From NCBI GenBank assembly GCA_039807745.1, contig JBDHRV010000121.1, positions 1 through 11,120 of the forward strand: a stretch of DNA of 11,120 bases. The letters run 5' to 3'. Made by a program: the position numbers and the translations under genes. This DNA comes from JAEUMW01 sp039807745. GTDB lineage: Bacteria; Pseudomonadota; Gammaproteobacteria; Burkholderiales; JAEUMW01. Of this stretch, positions 1 through 4,863 are shown in pieces (the first letter of the stretch is position 1; each line of letters opens with the position of its first letter). The notes below the pieces were generated by a model, which was given only the letters and a program-made list of their open reading frames with translations, was not told the DNA's origin and searched no databases.

Positions 1-621
1 CGGTGCGACATCGTCGGCATAGATCTGATCGCCGGTGAGGAAGAGCTGCTGCGGCCGGCGCTTCACTTCGTCGCGCGAGACGCGGATCGACTCGTCGAGC
101 GCGGACATCATGTCCGCAACCTCGGCGTGCGGCCGGCGGCACGAGCCGTGCGCGATGCGCAGATCGACGAGATCGGCCGGCGGCAGGACGAAGGTGGGCA
201 GCCGGTTCGCCTCGTAGCCGAGCGCCTTGTGCGGAAGCCGCGCGGTCTCGCCCGTGCCGGACTGGGGTTGATCGCGCAGGAGACCGAGCGACTTCAGGTC
301 GGCGGTCGCTGTGAACGCACCTTCGGGCTCGCCGAACGCCACGTTGTAGGAGAAGGTCTGGCCGGCGGCGAGCGCGCCAGAGGGAGCGGCGGTGATGACT
401 GCAACATGGAGTCGATCGCCGACGCGGATCGTGTTGGCTTCACCGCTGAAGAGCGGCGCATCGCCGGAGACGAGGCCGTCGCCGGTGCCCGTGTCGCGGG
501 GCCCCTGCCAGACGGATAGGCGGACGCTGCGCGACGCCTTCAGCGCCACCCAGACGGAGACAAGGTCGGGCGCGACGCGACGCACGATCGGCCCGGCCAA
601 CAGCAACGGCCAGTGTTCCAA
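1..621 (-). CDS. PhoD-like metallophosphatase, N-terminal part (gene runs off the left edge)
   Basis: The reverse strand is open from 621 to base 1, giving 207 codons of a longer protein. The last visible residues read LFLTGDQIYADDVAP; GDQxYADD is the metal-binding signature of PhoD-like phosphatases (calcineurin-like fold, two-metal hydrolysis of phosphoesters). About 40 residues earlier is RIAHGSCRRPH (residues 156-165), also typical of the bacterial PhoD-like family. No ATG lies upstream before an in-frame stop (rc of 712-714), so I place the start at TTG 621 (LEHWPLLLAGPIVRR), with a GGGAGGG ribosome site nine bases ahead. The N-terminal region before HGSC looks beta-rich, as in this family. 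No signal peptide is seen, so a cytoplasmic location is likely, unlike secreted Bacillus PhoD. The catalytic C-terminal half is outside the window, so the substrate cannot be judged. Confidence 0.85.
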   Translation of the reverse strand, partial: MEHWPLLLAGPIVRRVAPDLVSVWVALKASRSVRLSVWQGPRDTGTGDGLVSGDAPLFSGEANTIRVGDRLHVAVITAAPSGALAAGQTFSYNVAFGEPEGAFTATADLKSLGLLRDQPQSGTGETARLPHKALGYEANRLPTFVLPPADLVDLRIAHGSCRRPHAEVADMMSALDESIRVSRDEVKRRPQQLFLTGDQIYADDVAP

Positions 622-686
622 GCGCCAAGCCCTCCCGTGCCGAGTCGGCGAAAGCGAGGTTGAGCTGCGGTACTTTGATCGAGCGC

Positions 687-715
687 AGTCTAGGGGGAGG
701 TTCGGCGCCGGTCAA
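687..715 (-). promoter_or_regulatory. Sigma70-type promoter for the phosphatase gene
   Basis: On the reverse strand TTGACC (715-710) is followed after 17 bases by TAGACT (692-687), a near-consensus pair with ideal spacing. Transcription would start near 680, giving a leader of about 60 bases before the TTG start at 621, which has its own Shine-Dalgarno sequence. This supports the TTG start call. Confidence 0.6.
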
Positions 716-828
716 TTCCGAATGCGTGTCCGAATGCGCCGCTCACCGTCCCTGCGCTGTCCGAGTGGCGCGCCACCGTTGGCGTGCATCGGAGAGCGTC
801 GCTGCCCCTCTCGCTCCATGCCATGCGA

Positions 829-856
829 TTGACTTCCGCCAGCGCGACCTTACAAT
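829..856 (+). promoter_or_regulatory. Sigma70-type promoter for the gene at 959
   Basis: TTGACT (829-834) and TACAAT (851-856) are separated by 16 bases, each close to consensus. Transcription would begin near 863, leaving a leader of roughly 95 bases before the ATG at 959. No clear operator repeat is visible. Confidence 0.55.
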
Positions 857-958
857 CCCCATAGTCACCGCCGGCCAAGGTTCAGTCCACCTGACGCCGA
901 GTATCCGGAGAATGCGTACGATTGGTCTGATCCGGACGAAGAAGAGGAGAGAGCTCGC

Positions 959-1447
959 ATGTCGTCATCGAACTTGTACGGAGACTTCGCGGAGAACCCC
1001 GATTATCTGCTCGCGCTCATGCTCAGTGCGCCCAGTGTCGAACCGCCTGACGCGCTGGCGAGCGCCACCATCGAGTTCGCAAGAACTGAGGTAGTCGCCA
1101 GAGTCAAACATGAGCAACTGGCCTCCACGGGGCCCCGCCTTCTGGCCTCGAAGCAGACCATCTTCGCTGCCATCCTGTTGCACCATCTGCTCAGTCAGAG
1201 AGGCTCGGAGTTCGCCGACTCACTCGTCGATCGGGCCAGTGCATTTGGAAGTCGCGCTGCCCGCGTGAACGCGGACTTCAGTCCGAGCTTCCACAACGGC
1301 TGGTATCCGCTCGGCCATTCGCCTGATGCGGACAGTTCGACCTTCTTCCAAGAACTCGACATATCGCCCCAAGACCTGGGGGTGGCGCAGCAAAGGACAG
1401 CTGCCGCGCTGGCCTACTTGGAGCGCGAGGGGGCGGCCATAGCCTGA
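959..1447 (+). CDS. Protein of unknown function, 3' end possibly altered by a transposase fragment
   Basis: A 162-residue protein that I do not recognise. The ATG has a strong purine-rich ribosome site (AGAGGAGAGAG) a few bases upstream and a good promoter at 829-856, which supports expression. The protein looks soluble and mostly helical: it has an acidic N-terminus (MSSSNLYGDFAENPDYLLAL), a helical middle (FAAILLHHLLSQRG), and an aromatic stretch (SFHNGWYPLGHS) near residues 114-125. No signal peptide or membrane segment is seen. The last codons and the TGA stop lie in sequence that matches the 3' end of a RAYT transposase gene (from about 1432), so the native C-terminus may have been replaced. 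The function is unknown. Confidence 0.6.
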   Translation: MSSSNLYGDFAENPDYLLALMLSAPSVEPPDALASATIEFARTEVVARVKHEQLASTGPRLLASKQTIFAAILLHHLLSQRGSEFADSLVDRASAFGSRAARVNADFSPSFHNGWYPLGHSPDADSSTFFQELDISPQDLGVAQQRTAAALAYLEREGAAIA

Positions 1448-1542
1448 GTGCCATCGCGCGCGAGGTCGGCTTGTCGGTATCGCGCGTCAGTCGTATCGTG
1501 GCTACCCATGTGGAGCGCGACCAGGCAAAAAGCAAGACCTGA
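1432..1542 (+). pseudogene. RAYT transposase remnant, C-terminal helix-turn-helix only
   Basis: In frame with GGC at 1432 the sequence reads GGHSLSAIAREVGLSVSRVS and continues to a TGA at 1540-1542 after KSKT. This is the C-terminal DNA-binding tail typical of the longer REP-associated tyrosine transposases. The matching tail at 4026-4136 has about eight substitutions and a 4-base gap over 117 bases. The catalytic domain is absent here, so this is only a scar. Its first bases overlap the end of the gene at 959. Unlike the downstream copy, it keeps its own stop codon. Confidence 0.7.
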
Positions 1543-1548
1543 CCCCTC
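1432..1548 (+). repeat. Direct repeat, copy 1 (RAYT 3' end)
   Basis: This segment is repeated in the same orientation at 4026-4136. By hand alignment, about 93% of bases agree, with a 4-base gap in the second copy near its end. The two copies bracket the DuOB/DUF488 operon and the body of the second RAYT. Confidence 0.75.
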
Positions 1549-1637
1549 TGACTCTGACCTCTTGACCCCTCTGACCTCTGGCAGGCAAAAAGCAAGACCT
1601 GACCCCTCTGACCTCTGGTGACCCCTCTGACCTCTGG
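1522..1637 (+). repeat. Tandem repeat at the RAYT right end (two 56-60 bp units)
   Basis: Two units (1522-1581 and 1582-1637) each begin with the same 31 bases, starting CAGGCAAAAAGCAAGACCTG, which is the terminal sequence of the RAYT element. Each unit then carries copies of a TGACCCCTCTGACCTCTG subrepeat (exact at 1563, 1600 and 1619; imperfect at 1540). The region between the gene at 959 and the next operon (1448-1682) consists of the RAYT scar, this array, and about 45 bases in which I see no clear promoter. Confidence 0.75.
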
Positions 1638-1682
1638 TGGCCGCGCCTCAGCTCAAATGTTGGGCCTCAAGGGAATAAGTGA

Positions 1683-1751
1683 ATGAGACATCTCCTCGCG
1701 CTAACCTTCTTCCTGGCAGCTGGTCTATTCGACGTGGACGAGGAGTCGTAA
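1683..1751 (+). CDS. Possible 22-residue leader peptide upstream of the DuOB gene
   Basis: ATG at 1683 opens a 22-codon frame (MRHLLALTFFLAAGLFDVDE, then ES) ending in TAA at 1749-1751, directly abutting the DuOB start (TAAATG). AAGGGA lies about eight bases before the ATG. The Shine-Dalgarno of the next gene (AGGAG, 1741-1745) lies inside its last codons, an arrangement that would couple translation of the two. The peptide is hydrophobic with an acidic tail. It could instead be the chance end of a gene cut by the repeat array, or noise. There is no homology evidence. Confidence 0.3.
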   Translation: MRHLLALTFFLAAGLFDVDEES

Positions 1752-2459
1752 ATGCCTGTCGTCAAGTGTCTCCTCTGCCTCGCCAACTCCAAGAAGATGT
1801 CCGGCCGCTGCGTGGCCGGACGGGAAGTGCTCGACAGCGGTCCCGGCCCCTGGATCAGGCCTGTCAGCGCGAGGCCGACCGAAGAAGTGTCCGAAGACGA
1901 GCGCCAGTACCAGGACGGCAGTGATCCGCGAGTGCTCGACGTCATCGATGTCCCGTTGATCCGGCATCAGCCGCATGCCTGCCAGACGGAGAACTGGTTA
2001 CTTGATCCTAGCTACTACTGGTCGAGGGTCGGGCAGATTGGTTGGGCCGAGCTTCAGCGTTACGTCGAGAACCCGGCGACCCTGTGGACAAATGGTCGCA
2101 ACACGTACAACGGCGCGAACGACGAGATTCTTCAAGGCAACGCAGATGTATTGCCGAACTCCCTCGTCCTGATCCGTGTCCCTGATCTTGAACTGAGAGT
2201 GTTCGCACCGGGGGCTGCCTTTGGGAATCCGAAGCGCCGAGTGCTGGGTGACTTTCGGCACCGTGGCGTCCGGTACGCGCTTTGGGTGACCGACCCGGTC
2301 ATCGAACGTGACTATAAGGCGCGACCCGATGGAACGTACACACTCGGTGAATGCTGCCTCTGTGTGAGCCTCGGCGAGCCGATGCAGAAGCAGAACGGAG
2401 AGTCGTGCCGCTACAAGCTCGTGGCGGCGATTATCCAACGTGAAGGCATCCAGCCATGA
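1752..2459 (+). CDS. Dual OB-fold (DuOB-type) protein, first gene of a DUF488 operon
   Basis: This 235-residue protein starts with a pattern I associate with the family called dual OB-containing domain (DuOB): CLANSKKMSGRCVAG (residues 9-23) followed by WIRPVS (34-39). The C-terminal half has YALWVTDPVIERDY, a GxYxLGECCLCVSLGEP stretch and YKLVAAII, beta-strand-rich segments consistent with a second OB fold. OB folds usually bind nucleic acid or nucleotides, so a sensing or binding role is inferred, not shown. Several cysteines (6, 9, 20 and a pair near the C-terminus) could bind metal. The ATG is preceded by AGGAG at 1741-1745. The stop overlaps the next ATG by four bases (2456-2459), so the gene is translated together with two DUF488 genes. 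The family name is from memory and needs a profile search; the exact biochemical role is unknown. Confidence 0.65.
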   Translation: MPVVKCLLCLANSKKMSGRCVAGREVLDSGPGPWIRPVSARPTEEVSEDERQYQDGSDPRVLDVIDVPLIRHQPHACQTENWLLDPSYYWSRVGQIGWAELQRYVENPATLWTNGRNTYNGANDEILQGNADVLPNSLVLIRVPDLELRVFAPGAAFGNPKRRVLGDFRHRGVRYALWVTDPVIERDYKARPDGTYTLGECCLCVSLGEPMQKQNGESCRYKLVAAIIQREGIQP

Positions 2460-3067
2460 GCAGTCCGATCACCGTCTACACCGTGGGGCATTCCACCCAC
2501 ACAATCGGGACTTTTTTCGATCTTCTCGAGCGGAATGGAGTGACCGCCATCGCTGATGTCCGCTCCAGTCCGTTCAGTCGCCACAACCCGCAGTTCAACA
2601 AGGAAACTTTGTCGGCCGGTTTGAAGAAGCGCGACATTGCCTACGTCTTCGTCGGCAAGGAACTGGGCGCTCGGTCGGATGACCCATCCTGCTACGAGGG
2701 CGGTAAGGTCCGCTATGACCGTCTGGCCCAGACCTCGATCTTCAAGGCGGGCATCGACAGGGTGTTAAGCGGGGCACAGAAGTATCGCATCGCGCTGATG
2801 TGTGCCGAGAGGGAGCCGTTGGATTGCCACCGCACGCTGCTGGTCAGCCGTGCGCTGGAGCAACACGGGGCATCCATCGTCCACATCCTTTCGGACGGGA
2901 GTACCGAGGCGCAGCCGCAAACGATGTCTCGGTTGCTCGCTCTGGTCGGACTGCCGCAGGTGGATATGTTCCGCAGTCACGATGAACTGGTGGCGACCGC
3001 CTGCGAGCTGCGGGAACAGAAAATTGCGTACGTGGATGACGCCCTCGCCGACCAGGAGCGATCGTGA
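2456..3067 (+). CDS. DUF488 family protein (203 residues)
   Basis: The protein has the family hallmarks in order: TVGHST (residues 9-14), DVRSSPFSRHNPQFN (34-48) and LMCAEREPLDCHR, giving C116, E118 and C124-H125-R126. The Cys-x7-Cys-His-Arg pattern plus the DVR segment suggests a catalytic or metal-binding pocket, but no reaction is established for DUF488 to my knowledge. After the core is an extra C-terminal part of about 60 residues (from about 140) that the second copy lacks. No signal peptide or membrane segment is seen; it should be cytosolic. The ATG overlaps the DuOB stop (ATGA) and the stop overlaps the GTG of the next gene (GTGA), so it is the middle gene of a coupled operon. Confidence 0.85.
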   Translation: MSSPITVYTVGHSTHTIGTFFDLLERNGVTAIADVRSSPFSRHNPQFNKETLSAGLKKRDIAYVFVGKELGARSDDPSCYEGGKVRYDRLAQTSIFKAGIDRVLSGAQKYRIALMCAEREPLDCHRTLLVSRALEQHGASIVHILSDGSTEAQPQTMSRLLALVGLPQVDMFRSHDELVATACELREQKIAYVDDALADQERS

Positions 3068-3501
3068 AGCTGTTTACAATTGGATTCACCAAGAAGCCGG
3101 CGGAAACCTTCTTCACGAAGCTGAAGCGCTCCGGCGCGAAGCGAATCGTGGACGTGCGACTAAACAACATCTCGCAGCTCGCGGGGTTTGCCAAGCGCAA
3201 CGACCTGCAGTTCTTCCTGCACGAGATTTGCCGAATGGACTACGTCCACGTGCCGGAGCTGGCCCCGACACAGGACATCCTCGACGAGTACAAGAAGAAC
3301 CAGGGCGACTGGGCCGTCTACGAGCACAAGTTTCTGGAGTTGATGCGCAAGCGGGAGATCGAGAAGAAGATTGACCCCGCGGTGATCGCGGACGGCTGCC
3401 TGCTGTGCAGTGAGGACAAGCCGCATCACTGTCATCGGCGGCTCGTCGCCGAGTATCTCAAGTCGCATTGGGGCGACGTTGAGGTTTCGCACATCGTTTG
3501 A
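3064..3501 (+). CDS. Second, shorter DUF488 family protein (145 residues)
   Basis: This protein shares the fold hallmarks of its upstream neighbour but is clearly divergent: TIGFTKK (residues 5-11), RIVDVRLNN (27-35) and LLCSEDKPHHCHRR, giving C115, E117 and C123-H124-R125. The Cys-x7-Cys-His-Arg spacing is identical in both proteins. The extra C-terminal region of the first DUF488 is missing, so this is a minimal single-domain form. It starts at GTG 3064, overlapping the previous stop by four bases. Two non-identical paralogues in one operon suggest either a heterodimer or two steps on one substrate, which is inference. Ribosome-site-like GGGGGGAG follows its stop, apparently serving a further, now interrupted, reading frame. 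Confidence 0.85.
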   Translation: MKLFTIGFTKKPAETFFTKLKRSGAKRIVDVRLNNISQLAGFAKRNDLQFFLHEICRMDYVHVPELAPTQDILDEYKKNQGDWAVYEHKFLELMRKREIEKKIDPAVIADGCLLCSEDKPHHCHRRLVAEYLKSHWGDVEVSHIV

Positions 3502-3515
3502 TTGGGGGGAGAAGC

Positions 3516-3546
3516 ATGGCAATTGCCATCAACGAGAGCACGCGAT
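3516..3546 (+). pseudogene. Start of a possible fourth operon gene, cut by the RAYT element
   Basis: Fourteen bases after the second DUF488 stop, GGGGGGAGAAGC leads into an ATG at 3516 that reads MAIAINESTR before the left terminal repeat of the RAYT element begins at 3547. Spacing and ribosome site are as good as for the real genes upstream, so I read this as the truncated start of a fourth operon gene. Its first bases form a perfect 14-base palindrome (ATGGCAATTGCCAT, 3516-3529), which might be an operator instead. Too little is left to identify a product, and the frame runs on through the element only by chance. Confidence 0.3.
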
Positions 3547-3569
3547 GGGGTCAGATACCGTCTTTTGCC
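3547..3569 (+). repeat. Left terminal inverted repeat of the RAYT element
   Basis: The sequence beginning GGGGTCAGATACCGTC and ending TTTTGCC resembles the reverse complement of the element's right end (GGCAAAAAGCAAGACCTGAC at 1524-1543, and the shortened form at 4118-4136). By hand roughly three quarters of positions agree. It lies 13 bases before the transposase start codon, as expected for a compact element end. Confidence 0.5.
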
Positions 3570-4025
3570 TCCGGAGAGATCTATGCTAACCGCCATGGCC
3601 AGACCCCTGCGCATCGAATTTCCTGGCGCGATCTATCACGTGACCTCCCGCGAGGACCGACGCGAACCCATCTTCGAGGACGACACCGATCGCGACGCCT
3701 TCCTCGCGGTGCTGGGCCGGACGCTCCCGCGATTCGATGGCTGCGCTCTCGCCTACTGCCTGATGGGCAATCACTACCATCTTGTCCCTCACACGCGGCC
3801 GGCGAACCTCTCGTCCATCATGCGCGACGTGAACGGCATCTACACCCAGGCGTACAAGCACCGGCACGGCAGCGTCGGCCATCTGTTCCAGGGACGTTTC
3901 AAGGCGATCCTGGTCGACCGCGACGCCTATCTGTTGGAGGTGTGCCGCTACGTCGAACTCAACCCGGTGCGGGTCTCAGGGCCGGCCGCAGTCCAGACGA
4001 AGGGATCGCACGAGCCCACCGCGAA

Positions 4026-4136
4026 GGCGGCTACAGCCTGAGTGCCATCGCGCGCGAGGTCGGATTGTCGGTATCGCGCGTCAGTCGTATCGTGGCTGCC
4101 CATGTGGAGCGCAGCCAGCCAAAAGGCAAGACCCCT
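4026..4136 (+). repeat. Direct repeat, copy 2 (RAYT 3' end)
   Basis: This is the same-orientation partner of 1432-1548. It carries the helix-turn-helix tail of the RAYT. A 4-base deletion relative to copy 1 removes the stop codon found there, so the frame runs on by a few codons to 4157. Confidence 0.75.
4118..4136 (+). repeat. Right terminal inverted repeat of the RAYT element (shortened)
   Basis: GCCAAAAGGCAAGACCCCT is the inverted counterpart of the left end at 3547-3569, lacking a few internal bases. It marks the likely right boundary of the element. The sequence that follows (4137-4204) leads into the promoter of the toxin-antitoxin pair. Confidence 0.5.
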
Positions 4137-4191
4137 ATGATATCCGTCGGCGGATAAACGCCATTCGTTAGCGTGCCTTGAACATCGGTGC

Positions 4192-4204
4192 TAGGCTATT
4201 GCGC
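4192..4204 (+). promoter_or_regulatory. Extended -10 element of the addiction module, probably leaderless
   Basis: TAGGCT (4192-4197) lies seven bases ahead of the ATG at 4205, so transcription would begin at or next to the start codon. No Shine-Dalgarno lies upstream of the ATG. The best -35 candidate, TTAGCG (4168-4173, 18-base spacer), is weak. The 21 bases ending in the start codon match 15 of 21 with those ahead of the second toxin-antitoxin pair at 9119-9139. Confidence 0.4.
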
Positions 4205-4426
4205 ATGAGCGATGCCGACGTTGCGGCAATATTGAAGCTTCCACCGGAGGAACGGATGCGCCTCGTGGAACTGATCTGGGAAAGCCTCGTGGCGACGCCG
4301 TCCACCATACCGCTAAGTGACGCCCATCGGGCGGCGGTGGATGAGGAGCTTGCCGCGCATCAACGAAGCCCGGACGACGTTGTAACCTGGAAAGAGGTTC
4401 TCTCCGAAGTTCGCAAGGCGCGGTGA
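4205..4426 (+). CDS. Addiction-module antitoxin (putative addiction module component family)
   Basis: From ATG 4205 this 73-residue protein has the family signature LPPEERMRLVELIWESL (residues 12-28), then PLSDAHRAAVDEELAAH and the C-terminal WKEVLSEVR that normally wraps the toxin. It matches the short antitoxins paired with ParE/RelE toxins. A longer reading from TTG 4178 is possible, but the family normally begins close to this ATG and the -10 element lies between the two. It is translationally coupled to the toxin gene by a GTGA overlap at 4423-4426. The antitoxin appears intact although its toxin looks damaged. Confidence 0.8.
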   Translation: MSDADVAAILKLPPEERMRLVELIWESLVATPSTIPLSDAHRAAVDEELAAHQRSPDDVVTWKEVLSEVRKAR

Positions 4427-4731
4427 CTCTGCCGGTCGTTTATGCCGGCGTGTCCAGCATGATCTCGCTGGCGCATTCGATTGGTACGAGCTACAAAAGG
4501 CCGCAACTTGGCGAGGAGTTTCTCGCTGCCGTACAGGCTACCTTGCGGGCTGTCGAGCAGTATCCCGACATGTTCACGGCCATCCATGGCGAGGTTCGCC
4601 GAGCCGTTGTTTCTCGATTTCCCTTCGCGGTTTTCTACACGGTCGAGGCTCGACGTATCGTGGTTCTCAGAGTCCTGCATACGGCTCGCAACCCGGTGCT
4701 TTGGCCAGCTCTGCGGCGGCCTGCCCGCTAA
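4423..4731 (+). CDS. ParE/RelE-family toxin with two compensating frameshifts, probably inactive
   Basis: The 102-residue frame starts at GTG 4423 inside the antitoxin stop. The beginning (MTLPVVYAGV) and everything from LGEEFLAAVQ (residue 29 on), including EVRRAVVSRFPFAVFYTVEA and VVLRVLHTAR, are classical ParE/RelE sequence. Residues 11-27, however, read as nonsense in this frame. The neighbouring frame over 4455-4502 reads QHDLAGAFDWYELQKA, the canonical first helix of the family. One frame shift near 4453-4455 and an opposite one near 4502-4504 therefore replaced the first helix while leaving the frame open. This helix contributes to toxin stability and antitoxin contact in the family, so I infer loss or change of activity. 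Sequencing errors are the alternative explanation. Confidence 0.8.
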   Translation: MTLPVVYAGVSSMISLAHSIGTSYKRPQLGEEFLAAVQATLRAVEQYPDMFTAIHGEVRRAVVSRFPFAVFYTVEARRIVVLRVLHTARNPVLWPALRRPAR

Positions 4732-4766
4732 CCACCGCATTGATACCGACAGCTTCGCGGCGGATC

Positions 4767-4844
4767 ATGCGGGACGATATCGGTTACCGAATCGCCGGCC
4801 ACAGCGTGGAGATCTTCGAGGTTCGTCCCGACTGGCAGCACTAG
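4767..4844 (+). pseudogene. DUF3024 gene remnant
   Basis: A short frame reads MRDDIGYRIAGHSVEIFEVR, then PDWQH and TAG. The pattern YRIxGxSVEIFExRPxW is what I recall from the middle of DUF3024 proteins (usually somewhat over 100 residues). Only about 25 residues remain, so this is a decayed fragment between the toxin gene and the transporter. Nothing else is recognised in 4732-4863. The call is from memory of the motif. Confidence 0.4.
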
Positions 4845-4847
4845 AAT
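4842..4847 (+). promoter_or_regulatory. Candidate -10 box for the nucleotide transporter
   Basis: TAGAAT lies 16 bases before the GTG at 4864, overlapping the stop of the DUF3024 remnant. No convincing -35 box is seen at 16-18 bases upstream, so the call rests on the -10 match alone. Confidence 0.25.
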
Positions 4848-4863
4848 CGGCGCTTTTTCTGCC

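Larger units (their letters stand above)
622..958. other. Divergent intergenic region
   Basis: This 337-base stretch separates two divergent genes. It holds the leftward promoter (687-715) and the rightward promoter (829-856). The rest, including 716-828, shows no convincing coding frame, RNA gene or strong hairpin. Several short open frames cross it but have no ribosome sites and conflict with the promoters. Confidence 0.55.
3583..4157 (+). pseudogene. REP-associated tyrosine transposase (RAYT), internally deleted and frameshifted
   Basis: The frame from ATG 3583 (GGAGAG six bases upstream) or ATG 3595 encodes an apparently intact Y1-type transposase domain: MARPLRIEFPGAIYHVTSRE, the HUH metal-binding motif in MGNHYHL (H60 and H62 counted from 3595), VGHLFQGRFKAILVDRDAYL, and the helix RYVELNPVR with candidate catalytic Tyr119. 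After NPVRVSG the usual middle of the longer family members is missing, and the frame ends at 4041. The C-terminal helix-turn-helix (REGGYSLSAIAREVGLSVS) follows in a different frame and runs to a TAA at 4155-4157. A deletion near 3975-4000 with a frame change explains this. RAYTs cut and join single-stranded REP-like DNA. The shortened product could still fold, so activity on element ends is not excluded. Confidence 0.8.

Noticed and set aside
1640..1682. Possible integron attC site (GTTGGGC at about 1659-1665)
   Set aside because: The core heptamer alone fits, but there is no matching RYYYAAC partner with the inverted arms expected 50-130 bases upstream.
3502..3594. N-terminal extension of the transposase from TTG 3502
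   Set aside because: The family begins at MARPLR (3595) or a few residues before. The extension runs through the terminal repeat and has no ribosome site at its start.
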